Shown one piece after another: positions 46,721-55,097 of a stretch of 64,000 nt of DNA. The position numbers and the translations under genes are program-made. The number at the start of each line of letters is the position of its first letter. Position 1 is the stretch's first letter. The notes beneath the pieces were generated by a model. It searched no databases and was not told the DNA's origin. It saw only the letters and a program-made list of their open reading frames with translations. The stretch is from CAYPLH01 sp964411505 (GTDB lineage Bacteria > Bacillota > Clostridia > CAYPLH01 > DUMO01), in contig CAYPLH010000004.1 in assembly GCA_964411505.1 (NCBI GenBank), positions 62,001 through 126,000 on the forward strand, in the 5' to 3' direction.

Positions 46721-48604
46721 TCACCCACGGTTAAAAGTATCAATACATTCTTGAACCTGCTGCTCATATTTATGACTGAGGATATTAAATTTGGCTCTGC
46801 CAAAGCTCTCTAACAGATCAATTTTGTCAGGTGCACTATTAATGTGATGATATTCTGTTATTGAATCAGCAGGGATACCTATAAAGTCTGCAAGCTTAAC
46901 CTGACTGTAGGAAATTTCAGATGTCCTGATAAGGATAGATCTTTCCTTTGGCAAAAGATTCAATGTCTTAATATTATAATGAGCCCAACTTTTAATAAAC
47001 ATTTCTACCAGTGGGTCTAAGTTTTTCTGTAAATTCTCGTAAGAATTGAACCAATTCCAATCGTACGTCCCAAAGAGTATTCGACCATAATTGAGCATCC
47101 AGTCGGGCATATTCTGTCCGATGTCTAAAAAGTGCTTCTTCCACCGTGAAATCATTTTCAGGAAAGAATTCACCCAAGTATAGCAATCCCGGACGGTAAA
47201 TATAAACTTAGCTTGTGGGAACTCTTCGATAAGTATATGTAGATAAAAATGGTTGAAGCTGGCTGTATCCATCTCCAAATTGCCGATTTTATGACGGTAA
47301 TGAATGTATCTGCGCAGCGTTTCTTCAGAAATCCAGCCATCTTTCCAAGCGGTAATAAGTTCTACCGATTCCCTTTCTTTATATTCTGCATAAGACCTAT
47401 AATTGCTAAATAGACCCATAATTGAAGAACAACCTGAGCGCGGAAGTCCCACATTATAAGCATGGAATCTGCGTGATGCGAGAATGGGATGGTTTGCTGC
47501 CGATTTTTGGCGTGATGATATGTTTTTCAATAAATCACGCAAATCAGTGGGTAGCACAAAAGCCGGGTAAGAACCATTTTTAACAACAAAGATTCGTTTG
47601 TAATACATGTTAGTGGCCAATGAATACCCTCCTGGAGGGATATCTCGCATTTGGTTAGTGTTAATTGATACCTCATCTAAAAAGTCTGCTGTCTGGTGTA
47701 GCTTAAGCATTTGGCAGCAATGACACAAATCCAGAACTGTAACATCCCAGAGCAAAGTTTCTTTTCTTCCGGAAGCTAAAAAAGGAATGCAGTTTGACAA
47801 GAAGGTATGAAAATCCTTCGCAAGATATGCCTTTTTCAGAATTCCCCAGTCATATATCTCTTGCAAATGTTCGTGATTGGCAAAAAGCTCCCAAACACGA
47901 AATTGTGAAAAAAGTGTGCCGGCTTGGCGGTCGGATTGTCTACTCAGTATAAAGCCTGCTTCACTTGCAAATTGAGCAGTCAGTGCATATTTATTTTGTT
48001 CAGGTATATCTTGTACTGATCTTTTCAAACATACTCCTAAGACTGATAATTCCATCCTTATACCGAAAAGGTACTCAATAGCTTCCTGAGCCAAGTCAAT
48101 TGCATAAGACTCTGATCCAGCGTTGGTACAAGTTCTGATACAGAGAAGAACCTGCTGCAGGCTGAATATATGCAGGAAATACATTGAATACTTCTGCTCC
48201 AAAGCCTGATAATTTTGAAGAGATTGATGGATGCACTTTTTAGCAGCCTCATAATCTTGAAGCTGAAAATAAAGTTCTGATTCTGCTTGGGCAATACGTG
48301 CAGTACCTAGCAGCGTCAGTAAGTCAGAACTTGTATTATTACTTAGATGCTCTTTTATAAGTTCAATGAGCTGTCCGGATTCTGCTAAAAGGGTCTGTTT
48401 ACTAAGATTATCAGCAATTCCGATAAGATGAATGATTGTATTATATACCGCCTGATCACCTGTTGACAGAGTAGTGCTGATAAATATATCTGTTGATTTT
48501 TGACACGATGACTCACCAGACTGATCCCACAGTGATGCAGGGGAGTATAATCCCTTTCTGTAAGCTATAATAGAGCGAGCTAAGAGGCTGTTGATATTAG
48601 GCAT
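46721..48604 (-). CDS. PAPS-dependent sulfotransferase with helical N-terminal domain (RiPP cluster)
   Basis: About 627 residues. Residues 1-360 are helical and TPR-like. The C-terminal 255 residues form a sulfotransferase: GLPRSGCSSIMG (5'-phosphosulfate loop, at 386-397), then FIFTVRDCYTWVNSF (3'-phosphate site with Arg/Ser), and ESILIRTSEIS-like strands further on. It would move sulfate from PAPS to a hydroxyl or amine. It is the last gene of the operon headed by the Nif11 precursor, 46 bases after the B12 radical SAM gene. The TPR-like domain could bind the leader peptide (inference). ATG 48604 fits AAGGGAAG better than GTG 48613. Confidence 0.82.
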   Translation of the reverse strand: MPNINSLLARSIIAYRKGLYSPASLWDQSGESSCQKSTDIFISTTLSTGDQAVYNTIIHLIGIADNLSKQTLLAESGQLIELIKEHLSNNTSSDLLTLLGTARIAQAESELYFQLQDYEAAKKCIHQSLQNYQALEQKYSMYFLHIFSLQQVLLCIRTCTNAGSESYAIDLAQEAIEYLFGIRMELSVLGVCLKRSVQDIPEQNKYALTAQFASEAGFILSRQSDRQAGTLFSQFRVWELFANHEHLQEIYDWGILKKAYLAKDFHTFLSNCIPFLASGRKETLLWDVTVLDLCHCCQMLKLHQTADFLDEVSINTNQMRDIPPGGYSLATNMYYKRIFVVKNGSYPAFVLPTDLRDLLKNISSRQKSAANHPILASRRFHAYNVGLPRSGCSSIMGLFSNYRSYAEYKERESVELITAWKDGWISEETLRRYIHYRHKIGNLEMDTASFNHFYLHILIEEFPQAKFIFTVRDCYTWVNSFLKMISRWKKHFLDIGQNMPDWMLNYGRILFGTYDWNWFNSYENLQKNLDPLVEMFIKSWAHYNIKTLNLLPKERSILIRTSEISYSQVKLADFIGIPADSITEYHHINSAPDKIDLLESFGRAKFNILSHKYEQQVQECIDTFNRG

Positions 48605-48659
48605 GCCATACACTTCCCTTTCTTAAAAAAAATTATCAAAATCTGGCGGTGTGTTAGGG

Positions 48660-49952
48660 TTAATTCATATCTTTCGTTGTGGTACTAATACCTAAGCTGC
48701 AATGGCTTAAATCCCATGGCTTTTTAAATTTATTTCCATGGGCTGCATTATAAACCAAAGCATGGGTAAAAATTTGTTCTTTTGAATCTAGGGCAGGCCA
48801 AAGCGCCCAATTGAGTTCCTCCAGCGACTTTCCTTTAAGCAGTGAATAGTGACGATTGTATTCCGGTGTATCGGGAATAAAGGCTACCGGAGCTATTTCG
48901 GGTATTGCACCTAAATCATTTATTTCTTTGATTATAGATGCAATATCAATAAGGTCGTCATCTTTAAAGCCAACAGGAAAGGAACAATGAAAGTCCGAAA
49001 GATCAAAGCCGGTTTTTTGAAAGATTGTGATTGCTTCATAAAAGCTTTTTGGGCTGTAGGTTTTATGTAACCGTGTATTATCGGCAATCTCCAATTCCCT
49101 TGGTAAAGTTATGCCCTTCACATTTGCTTCCATCATCAGCTCAGCAAGTTCCAGGGTAACCTTATCCGGTTGAATCCCGCCGTAAAAAAAGAGGTCTGCA
49201 TTCAGTTTTTCCTGAACACATATGCGTAAAAAGTCTGCCAGATCATATTTGGCTACATTTGGGTCGATATTAATGAATTTGTCCACTCCATACAGTTCTT
49301 TTTTTTGCTTAAGGTCATCAACAAGTGCATGTGTGTCAAACCTTACTATTTCTTTGAGCAGCTTACTGTTCACGCAGTGGGAACAATTATTATCGCAACC
49401 TAAATCCAATTGAAATACAATATAATCCATTGATCCTGTAAACAAGGAGTAATCCGGGAACAATGTGCTGACTTCAGGGATAGAACCAATGTTTATTGCT
49501 GTACCACTTTTTTGTCGTGCAAGCTCCGGAAAAAGGGTGGGATAGTTTCCCCCGAAAAGTATGAAGGCTTCCGGAAAGACTGTCCTTACAGTTTGGATTG
49601 TCTGATGTGCTACTTCACCATTGAATGTCATATGACATGAAACCCAGACTTCATCTGGTGCATCCCGCTTTTGTAGCTCTTGTCTAAGCCATTCCATAGA
49701 ATGGCCCAGAATAAATGTGTCGATATACAAATTCAGGTGATTAGCGCCAAGCGGCAGTACTTTATAAAATTGTAGAGGAGTACTTTTTCTGACATCATAA
49801 TCCATGCAATCAATAAAAGCCACATCATGACCCAATTGGCGCTGCCAGGCAATGAGCTTCAAAATACTTGTAGGGTGAGCAAAGGAATACCATCCTTTTT
49901 GGCATTCATTGACACAGACTACGGGTGGATTTATAAACAGTATTTTTTTCAT
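48660..49952 (-). CDS. B12-binding-type radical SAM protein (RiPP cluster)
   Basis: 430 residues. An N-terminal Rossmann-like domain (about 1-150: ILFINPPVV, HPTSILKLIAWQRQLGHDV, LFGGNYPTLFPE) looks like the cobalamin-binding fold, although the DxHxxG motif is absent, then a radical SAM core with C186, C190 and C193 in GCDNNCSHC. Cobalamin-type radical SAM enzymes C-methylate or otherwise modify unactivated carbons in proteusin-like peptides. Reaction here unproven. It lies 38 bases after the 365-aa gene in the same operon. AAAGGTGG upstream of its ATG. Confidence 0.82.
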   Translation of the reverse strand: MKKILFINPPVVCVNECQKGWYSFAHPTSILKLIAWQRQLGHDVAFIDCMDYDVRKSTPLQFYKVLPLGANHLNLYIDTFILGHSMEWLRQELQKRDAPDEVWVSCHMTFNGEVAHQTIQTVRTVFPEAFILFGGNYPTLFPELARQKSGTAINIGSIPEVSTLFPDYSLFTGSMDYIVFQLDLGCDNNCSHCVNSKLLKEIVRFDTHALVDDLKQKKELYGVDKFINIDPNVAKYDLADFLRICVQEKLNADLFFYGGIQPDKVTLELAELMMEANVKGITLPRELEIADNTRLHKTYSPKSFYEAITIFQKTGFDLSDFHCSFPVGFKDDDLIDIASIIKEINDLGAIPEIAPVAFIPDTPEYNRHYSLLKGKSLEELNWALWPALDSKEQIFTHALVYNAAHGNKFKKPWDLSHCSLGISTTTKDMN

Positions 49953-49990
49953 TCCACTACACCACCTTTCTTTCTAATTCATCTTCAGTA

Positions 49991-51085
49991 TTATTCAATC
50001 AACCAGTCGTTGTTAGTTTGCATACTAGGTTTGTGTATAGAAAGGTATGCCTTAGCGTCGGTTACATGTCCGTTGTCAAAACCCAGTTTAATATGATGGA
50101 TCCTTTTAAATAGAGAAAAACACAAGGTACCATCAGTTGTTCTTCTTGACATTGCAGGAAGTAGTACTTCTCCCGGGTACTGAAGCAGACCGGTGCGTTT
50201 TGCGGGGCTGCACAACACAAATTCCTGTATGGTATCTAAAAACAATTCCCATTGCTCTAAACCAACATCGTCCCAGCCCATATAGCACTCTATTCCGATT
50301 TTTTCGGATGGACCATGTTCTGTAAGGTTCAGGTCAATAGCAGAAGCTCGCAATAATGGAGCCAGTTTGTTGAGAACTACGGAAAGAGCTTGGTTATCGC
50401 CTTTCCAACCGATATCCAAGAGCCAGTCAGGAACAACATCAAAGGGTAAACGATTTACACAAACTCGCAAATCTCTGCTGGTTCTACCTAGCATGGAGCC
50501 TAATTGAAACAGCTGACCCGGTGACGGTATATGACTGATAAAGGACTGTAGATTATCAAGTAAAAGATCGGGAATAAGCAGTAGGGAATTTGCATGATAC
50601 AATATTTGCGTACACCCTGATTCGGATAATTCTCTACTGCGCAAGCCTAAAAAAATAGAGGGTTTCTGTAAGAGATCTTTTGCAAATTTGTGGGAGGTTA
50701 GTTGCTCTGTATCAAACTCCAGCCATAGATTCAGGATGTGCTCGTTTAATATGCTCTGTTCCTCGGCCCAATGGTTAGCAAAAGCTCGGATTTTATGCCA
50801 AGCATTGTAATTAGCGCACAGGATATCAAGGCTTGAAGGTTTATAACCTGCTAGAAGCTTCTGACTACTGGTATTGTTTTTGATCTCAAACAAGATATCT
50901 GCAAGCGGCTCATCGGTATTCAGTCGGCACTCCAACCCCCAAAAGTTTGAGAATTCGGAAGGAAGCATTTGTGTCAAAGCAGATAGTCTCAGATAACCTT
51001 CTTGGTTTATCAGTTCGGAAGGCATATCTTTAAATATTGAATTCAGATCAGCTGCTAAGCTTGCTTTTGTTTGCTTATTATTCAT
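49991..51085 (-). CDS. Unrecognised 365-aa protein of the RiPP cluster
   Basis: Start ATG 51085 overlaps the epimerase stop, so translation is coupled. It is alpha/beta, soluble, with no cofactor motif I recognise: no Cys cluster, no Walker or Rossmann glycine motif. Segments such as LWLEFDTEQLTSHKFAKDL and HHIKLGFDNGHVTDAKAYLS end many strands. The sequence may be related to small families found next to epimerase genes in Nif11-type clusters. Candidate roles: substrate chaperone, leader-binding subunit, hydrolase. I cannot choose between them. It ends within 39 bases of the next gene. Confidence 0.75.
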   Translation of the reverse strand: MNNKQTKASLAADLNSIFKDMPSELINQEGYLRLSALTQMLPSEFSNFWGLECRLNTDEPLADILFEIKNNTSSQKLLAGYKPSSLDILCANYNAWHKIRAFANHWAEEQSILNEHILNLWLEFDTEQLTSHKFAKDLLQKPSIFLGLRSRELSESGCTQILYHANSLLLIPDLLLDNLQSFISHIPSPGQLFQLGSMLGRTSRDLRVCVNRLPFDVVPDWLLDIGWKGDNQALSVVLNKLAPLLRASAIDLNLTEHGPSEKIGIECYMGWDDVGLEQWELFLDTIQEFVLCSPAKRTGLLQYPGEVLLPAMSRRTTDGTLCFSLFKRIHHIKLGFDNGHVTDAKAYLSIHKPSMQTNNDWLIE

Positions 51086-52559
51086 CAGAAAGCCCAACTT
51101 CGTCCAAAAAACCTTCTTTGAACAAATTGTTCAATACAGCATGCACCTCAAAAGGATTTTGGTTGTATTTTCCCACTAATATATCCATCGCGTCATGATA
51201 ACTGACGGGTGGAGCTGTAAGCAGCTTACCCAGTGCTTGAAAAACACTTTTGTTTTCAAAATGATGAATTTGATTGGGTGAAACAAGATTAAATCCGGTT
51301 TTTGTTATCTTACAGATCAAATCATCCCTAAGCTTAAGCGGCATATTATCAGGAGGCAATTCGGGCATATTCCGTTCGATCATATCCTGAATTTTGCTAT
51401 GAAAATCTTCCACTGTCTCAAAAGAAGTCTCATCAAATACGCGATAGCCATAGGGCCATTTCTTTGAAGTATAGCAAGGGCTGACAAGCTTAATTTTTTT
51501 TGTGATAAGATTTATATAGAAACCGCTGATACAGGCAATTGTTCCCTGAGGAACCACATCCAGCAAATAATCCTCACTGTCACGCTGGCGCATATCGCCC
51601 TTTTCTTCAAAAATACGACCACCGGACACTTTTCCACGTTCACTGTCTTTCATCTGCATCAGCATGTTAACGTTGACCAGTTCAAAGGGTGTATGGTTCT
51701 CATGAATTTTATTCAGCATTCGGGTAGATAAAACACTGAGTCTGGGCCAAGGCATATTCTTTGGACGGTAAAAGGCTAGGAGATCGTCGATCCATTTTTT
51801 GTTTGCACAGACCGCCGTAGAAGTGCAAACAATGGAACCTGTAATCGCGGCAAAGTCTTTCATATAGTCGATATAATTGGGGTTGTCATAAGGCTCGGTA
51901 GCATAATAAAGTAGAGCTAAGCCCGCTGCTTCTTTACCGAGAATATCAGCGCAGGTCTGGACGATGCTACGGAAATAATCTTTATTTTCATTATAATCCA
52001 GAACTTTTTTCAGTTTTTGGGCGCCAAAGGAGCAAAACCAGCATTGAACAGTGCATCCATCACATAACTCTACTGCAAGGGAGGGATGATCTATGTAATT
52101 ATTGAATGCCCCAAGCTCGCTTTGACAAGAAGCGATACGCCTGTTACGCCAATTTTCAAACCGAGTGTTTTTAGAAAAATGCCCACGATATGCACATACC
52201 TCTTTATAATGCAGTTTTTTCTTTTGGGTAAACCTGACCCACAGTTCCAAGATTGGGTAATTCTTTAACAGCTCTTTATGCTCAGCAAGAATGCCGGATT
52301 GCTCATGACCGTTTGTTTCTTGTATAAATTGATAGATAATTTCCGGATTCTTAAAGAGTAAGTCTACTTCATGAAGATCGAACTCAATTCCAATTTGTTT
52401 TAAGCGTCTTTGCTGTTCGTTATTCAAATAACCTGAATTAAGTGCTTTTCTAAATTCGACATCTCCATCATAGCATTCAAAGAGACGTTTAACTTGTGCT
52501 ATTTTATATAATTCGTCTTGCGTAAATGATTCCAGAACCTTTTGATAACTGTTGCTCAT
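51078..52559 (-). CDS. PoyD-like radical SAM peptide epimerase (RiPP maturation)
   Basis: 493 residues matching RiPP-maturation radical SAM amino-acid epimerases. Cluster motif GCTVQCWFC gives C169, C173 and C176, with an extra C166 just before. SPCYTSKKWPYGYR near 361-373 contains a conserved-looking Cys (C362), a candidate hydrogen donor. These enzymes flip L- to D-residues in proteusin-type cores. It lies directly after the precursor gene on the same strand, with a MITE-like element between. The C-terminal part (about 400-490) is helical and may recognise the leader. Confidence 0.85.
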   Translation of the reverse strand: MSNSYQKVLESFTQDELYKIAQVKRLFECYDGDVEFRKALNSGYLNNEQQRRLKQIGIEFDLHEVDLLFKNPEIIYQFIQETNGHEQSGILAEHKELLKNYPILELWVRFTQKKKLHYKEVCAYRGHFSKNTRFENWRNRRIASCQSELGAFNNYIDHPSLAVELCDGCTVQCWFCSFGAQKLKKVLDYNENKDYFRSIVQTCADILGKEAAGLALLYYATEPYDNPNYIDYMKDFAAITGSIVCTSTAVCANKKWIDDLLAFYRPKNMPWPRLSVLSTRMLNKIHENHTPFELVNVNMLMQMKDSERGKVSGGRIFEEKGDMRQRDSEDYLLDVVPQGTIACISGFYINLITKKIKLVSPCYTSKKWPYGYRVFDETSFETVEDFHSKIQDMIERNMPELPPDNMPLKLRDDLICKITKTGFNLVSPNQIHHFENKSVFQALGKLLTAPPVSYHDAMDILVGKYNQNPFEVHAVLNNLFKEGFLDEVGLSDE

Positions 52560-52759
52560 GGTATAACCTCTTTATACAAAAATATTGAAGTAAGCTGGTT
52601 TGCTCCGCTTAAGAGTCAGGTGAAAACTGAACTCCAACGAACCAGAGAAGCCACTAAGTTTTGTCTTATTCATCAACGACCTATTTATGGTCAGTGATTC
52701 TTAAAAAAATAATAAAAGGGTGAAGCCGATTGTATTTACAATTACAATCAATTTGCTAT

Positions 52760-52936
52760 TACTACAGCGTTAATTTCAGTATTTATCAGCATTTTTGTGT
52801 TCGACTTAAAATAACCGCCAACACTCAGACACGTTATTTTAAGTCAGGATAATTAGGTTGTTAAGCTAAGTCTACAACCTAAAGCGAGAGGGGCTCGATG
52901 CCCCCGAGCTTTTATTTAAGAATTAACGCTGTAGTA
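52760..52936. mobile_element. MITE-like element copy 1, in precursor-epimerase spacer
   Basis: TACTACAGCGTTAATTTC at the left end is answered by AATTAACGCTGTAGTA at 52921-52936. Inside are a long stem (GACTTAAAATAACC...GTTATTTTAAGTC, about 52803-52844), TAGGTTGTT...ACAACCTA and GGGGCTCGATGCCCCCGAGC followed by TTTTATTT. The same structure is at 55996-56177 and, partly, at 58355-58420. No ORF. Read on the minus strand the terminator tail faces the precursor gene; the T run works for + strand transcription. Confidence 0.75.
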
Positions 52937-52976
52937 CTTTTAGTAATTCTTTTTTTTGTAGCAGGTGAAAAAATGA

Positions 52977-53279
52977 TTACCAGCCGCCCTGTGCAGTACA
53001 TGAGGTAACTGCAGCTGCTGTACTTACTGCAGCGAGTGCTAACCCTACAGTAACAACTCCACCCGCTACTTGCTCCAGATCCTCATCACTGAGCTCATTG
53101 TTAGATTCAAATTCCTTGGCTGCAGCTTCAAAATCTTCTTTAGTTATGTCAAATCCGTTTTCTTTTGCCAAAGCTATAATACCGTCCAAATCATTCATGC
53201 CTATTTCTTTGGCTTTCTTTTTCAATTCTTGATCTTCCAAAACCTTTTGACTAAAAGCTTTAAACTTATCCAGACTCAT
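52977..53279 (-). CDS. Nif11-leader RiPP precursor peptide
   Basis: 100 residues from ATG 53279 (AAGGGGGT upstream). Residues 1-74 are a Nif11-type leader: MSLDKFKAFSQKVLED, IGMNDLDGIIALAKENGFDI and NELSDEDLEQVAGG, the last giving the double-glycine cut site. The core, 75-100, is VVTVGLALAAVSTAAAVTSC then TAQGGW: four Thr, two Ser, one Cys, one Trp, no Tyr and no charge. The core's stretch of small hydrophobic residues suits D-epimerisation. The longer frame (112 codons) starts inside non-coding sequence. Expression should be strong from the promoter at 53364-53392. Confidence 0.9.
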   Translation of the reverse strand: MSLDKFKAFSQKVLEDQELKKKAKEIGMNDLDGIIALAKENGFDITKEDFEAAAKEFESNNELSDEDLEQVAGGVVTVGLALAAVSTAAAVTSCTAQGGW

Positions 53280-53363
53280 AAAATAGACCCCCTTTTTTAG
53301 TTCAACCGACTTCACTTTTAATGGAATATTTAACCGACTAAAAACTCTTCTTTTTATGTCCTA

Positions 53364-53392
53364 ATTATTGCAATTTTCTTGTCTCGTGTCAA
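53364..53392 (-). promoter_or_regulatory. Sigma-A promoter of the precursor gene
   Basis: On the minus strand TTGACA (53387-53392), a 17-base spacer and AATAAT (53364-53369), five of six consensus matches at -10. Transcription would start near 53357, giving a leader of about 78 bases before ATG 53279. The CysC-PHP gene is divergent across the same 235-base region. Confidence 0.7.
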
Positions 53393-53514
53393 CCATTATT
53401 TTACTTTTTATTTGTATTGAATTTATTGTATGATAACTATTGATTTTATTATGTAAAAATAATAAACTAATCTTAGAATTTTATCGAATTTTATCAAAAT
53501 ATTCATGGTGAAAC

Positions 53515-54957
53515 ATGAAAGGAATGTGTATGGATCATCTCAAATGTAACCTTGGTTTGACTGCTGAGCAGGAATTGGCTTTGAGCTGTGACCAGGAAGG
53601 CGTAACTGTTTGGTTTACAGGTTTAAGCGGAGCAGGAAAAACCACTGTTGCCAAAACAGTAGAAGAGATTTTAAAAAAAGAAGGTTTTCGTGTAGACAGA
53701 TTGGATGGCGATATCGTAAGAATGCACTTTACCCATGACCTGGGATTCAGCAGGGAAGACCGGGATGAAAACATCCGTCGTAACAGTTATGTAGCCTCTC
53801 TGCTTACCAAAAACGGAGTTATCACATTATGCAGCTTTATATCACCCTACCATAAAGCAAGAGAAGAAGCCCGGAAGCTTATCGGTAATTTTGTTGAGGT
53901 ATATGTAAATGCTCCCCTTGATGTATGCCGGGCTAGGGACGTAAAAGGACTGTATGCAAAGGCTGAATCAGGAGAGATTTCTCATTTAACCGGCGTAACC
54001 GATCCTTATGAATCTCCCAAAAACCCGGAAATTGAGCTGCATACCCATCGTGAAACTGTTGAAGAAAGTGCTTTAAAGGTCATAAGCTATTTAAAGAAGA
54101 ATGATTATATAAGATCAGGCTATGCTGACCTTCACATGCATACAACTGCATCTGACGGCACCAGCGAGCCAAGTCTGGTAGTGAAAAATGCCAAAGCTGC
54201 AGGTCTTTCTACCATCGCCATTACCGATCATGATACTGTTAACGGTCTTGAAGATGCTAAAAGAACCGGTACCGAGCTTAATATAGAAGTGATTCCCGGT
54301 ATAGAGCTGTCTTCGCTGGATGGGGAAAAAGAGGTACATATACTTGGTTACTTTATAGATCCGTACAATCCCCAATTAGTCGACCTTACAGAGATGCTGG
54401 AAAAGGATCGCAGGAACAGGGCGGTAGTAATGGTGAAGAAGCTTAATGATATAGGAGTAGATATCTCCATTGATAGAGTAAAGGAGCTGGCAGGCGGGGA
54501 TGTGATCGGCAGACCGCATGTTGCTAGGGCTATGCAGGAAAAAGGGATTGTACGTGAGTTGAAGGAGGCTTTCTCACCTTTGTATATAGGGCGCGGTGGT
54601 AAAGCATATGTTGAAAGACACAAGCTGACGCCAAAAGAAGCGATCAATATTATCAAAGAGGCTGGAGGGATACCCGTTCTGGCTCATCCCGGGTACTTAA
54701 GCGATGGTACCTCTGTACTTGAAGAAGCCTTACAAAAGTATGTTGCCTGGGGACTGCAGGGGATTGAAGTTTTTTATAGCTTTCATAATCTTAGTCAAAT
54801 CAATAATTATCTGGATATTGCATTAAAATATAATCTGCTTATTACCGGTGGTTCAGATAATCATGGAAATGAAGAACGTGCATTGGGAAGTGTAAGGCTG
54901 CCATATAAATACATAAGAGCATTGAAGAAAGCTAAGGGCGAAACAATGCATCAATAA
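53515..54957 (+). CDS. cysC: APS kinase fused to PHP-domain phosphoesterase
   Basis: 480 residues. Residues 1-198 are a complete APS kinase: P-loop GLSGAGKTT (36-44), DGDIVR, FISPYHKARE and RARDVKGLYAKAESGEI with DPYESP. It makes PAPS from APS and ATP. Residues 202-480 are a PHP domain of the YciV/TrpH type with H207-x-H209, T237DHD240, E264, H335, HPG at 391-393 and GSDNHG near 448. PHP members of this group cleave 3',5'-bisphosphate nucleotides such as PAP, the sulfotransferase by-product. Fusion to APS kinase suggests a PAPS-making and PAP-removing unit. ATG 53530 is an alternative start with good spacing from GAAAGGA. Confidence 0.9.
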   Translation: MKGMCMDHLKCNLGLTAEQELALSCDQEGVTVWFTGLSGAGKTTVAKTVEEILKKEGFRVDRLDGDIVRMHFTHDLGFSREDRDENIRRNSYVASLLTKNGVITLCSFISPYHKAREEARKLIGNFVEVYVNAPLDVCRARDVKGLYAKAESGEISHLTGVTDPYESPKNPEIELHTHRETVEESALKVISYLKKNDYIRSGYADLHMHTTASDGTSEPSLVVKNAKAAGLSTIAITDHDTVNGLEDAKRTGTELNIEVIPGIELSSLDGEKEVHILGYFIDPYNPQLVDLTEMLEKDRRNRAVVMVKKLNDIGVDISIDRVKELAGGDVIGRPHVARAMQEKGIVRELKEAFSPLYIGRGGKAYVERHKLTPKEAINIIKEAGGIPVLAHPGYLSDGTSVLEEALQKYVAWGLQGIEVFYSFHNLSQINNYLDIALKYNLLITGGSDNHGNEERALGSVRLPYKYIRALKKAKGETMHQ

Positions 54958-55097
54958 CGGTATTATTGCACTTGGTGCGGTTTTTGCTGTGTTTTATTTT
55001 TTTCAGAGAGAAAGGCTAACAGTAAAATTTTGCTAGTGCCAAATAAAAGTTAAAGTACTGCTGAGCAATTGATTGGCGGATTTATGGGGGGATAGAA

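Noticed and set aside
52803..52920. Possible riboswitch at the MITE-like copies
   Set aside because: I compared the conserved text with riboswitch classes I can recall (c-di-GMP, preQ1, SAM, THF, T-box, cobalamin) and see no match; the paired terminal repeats and spread of copies fit a small mobile element better.
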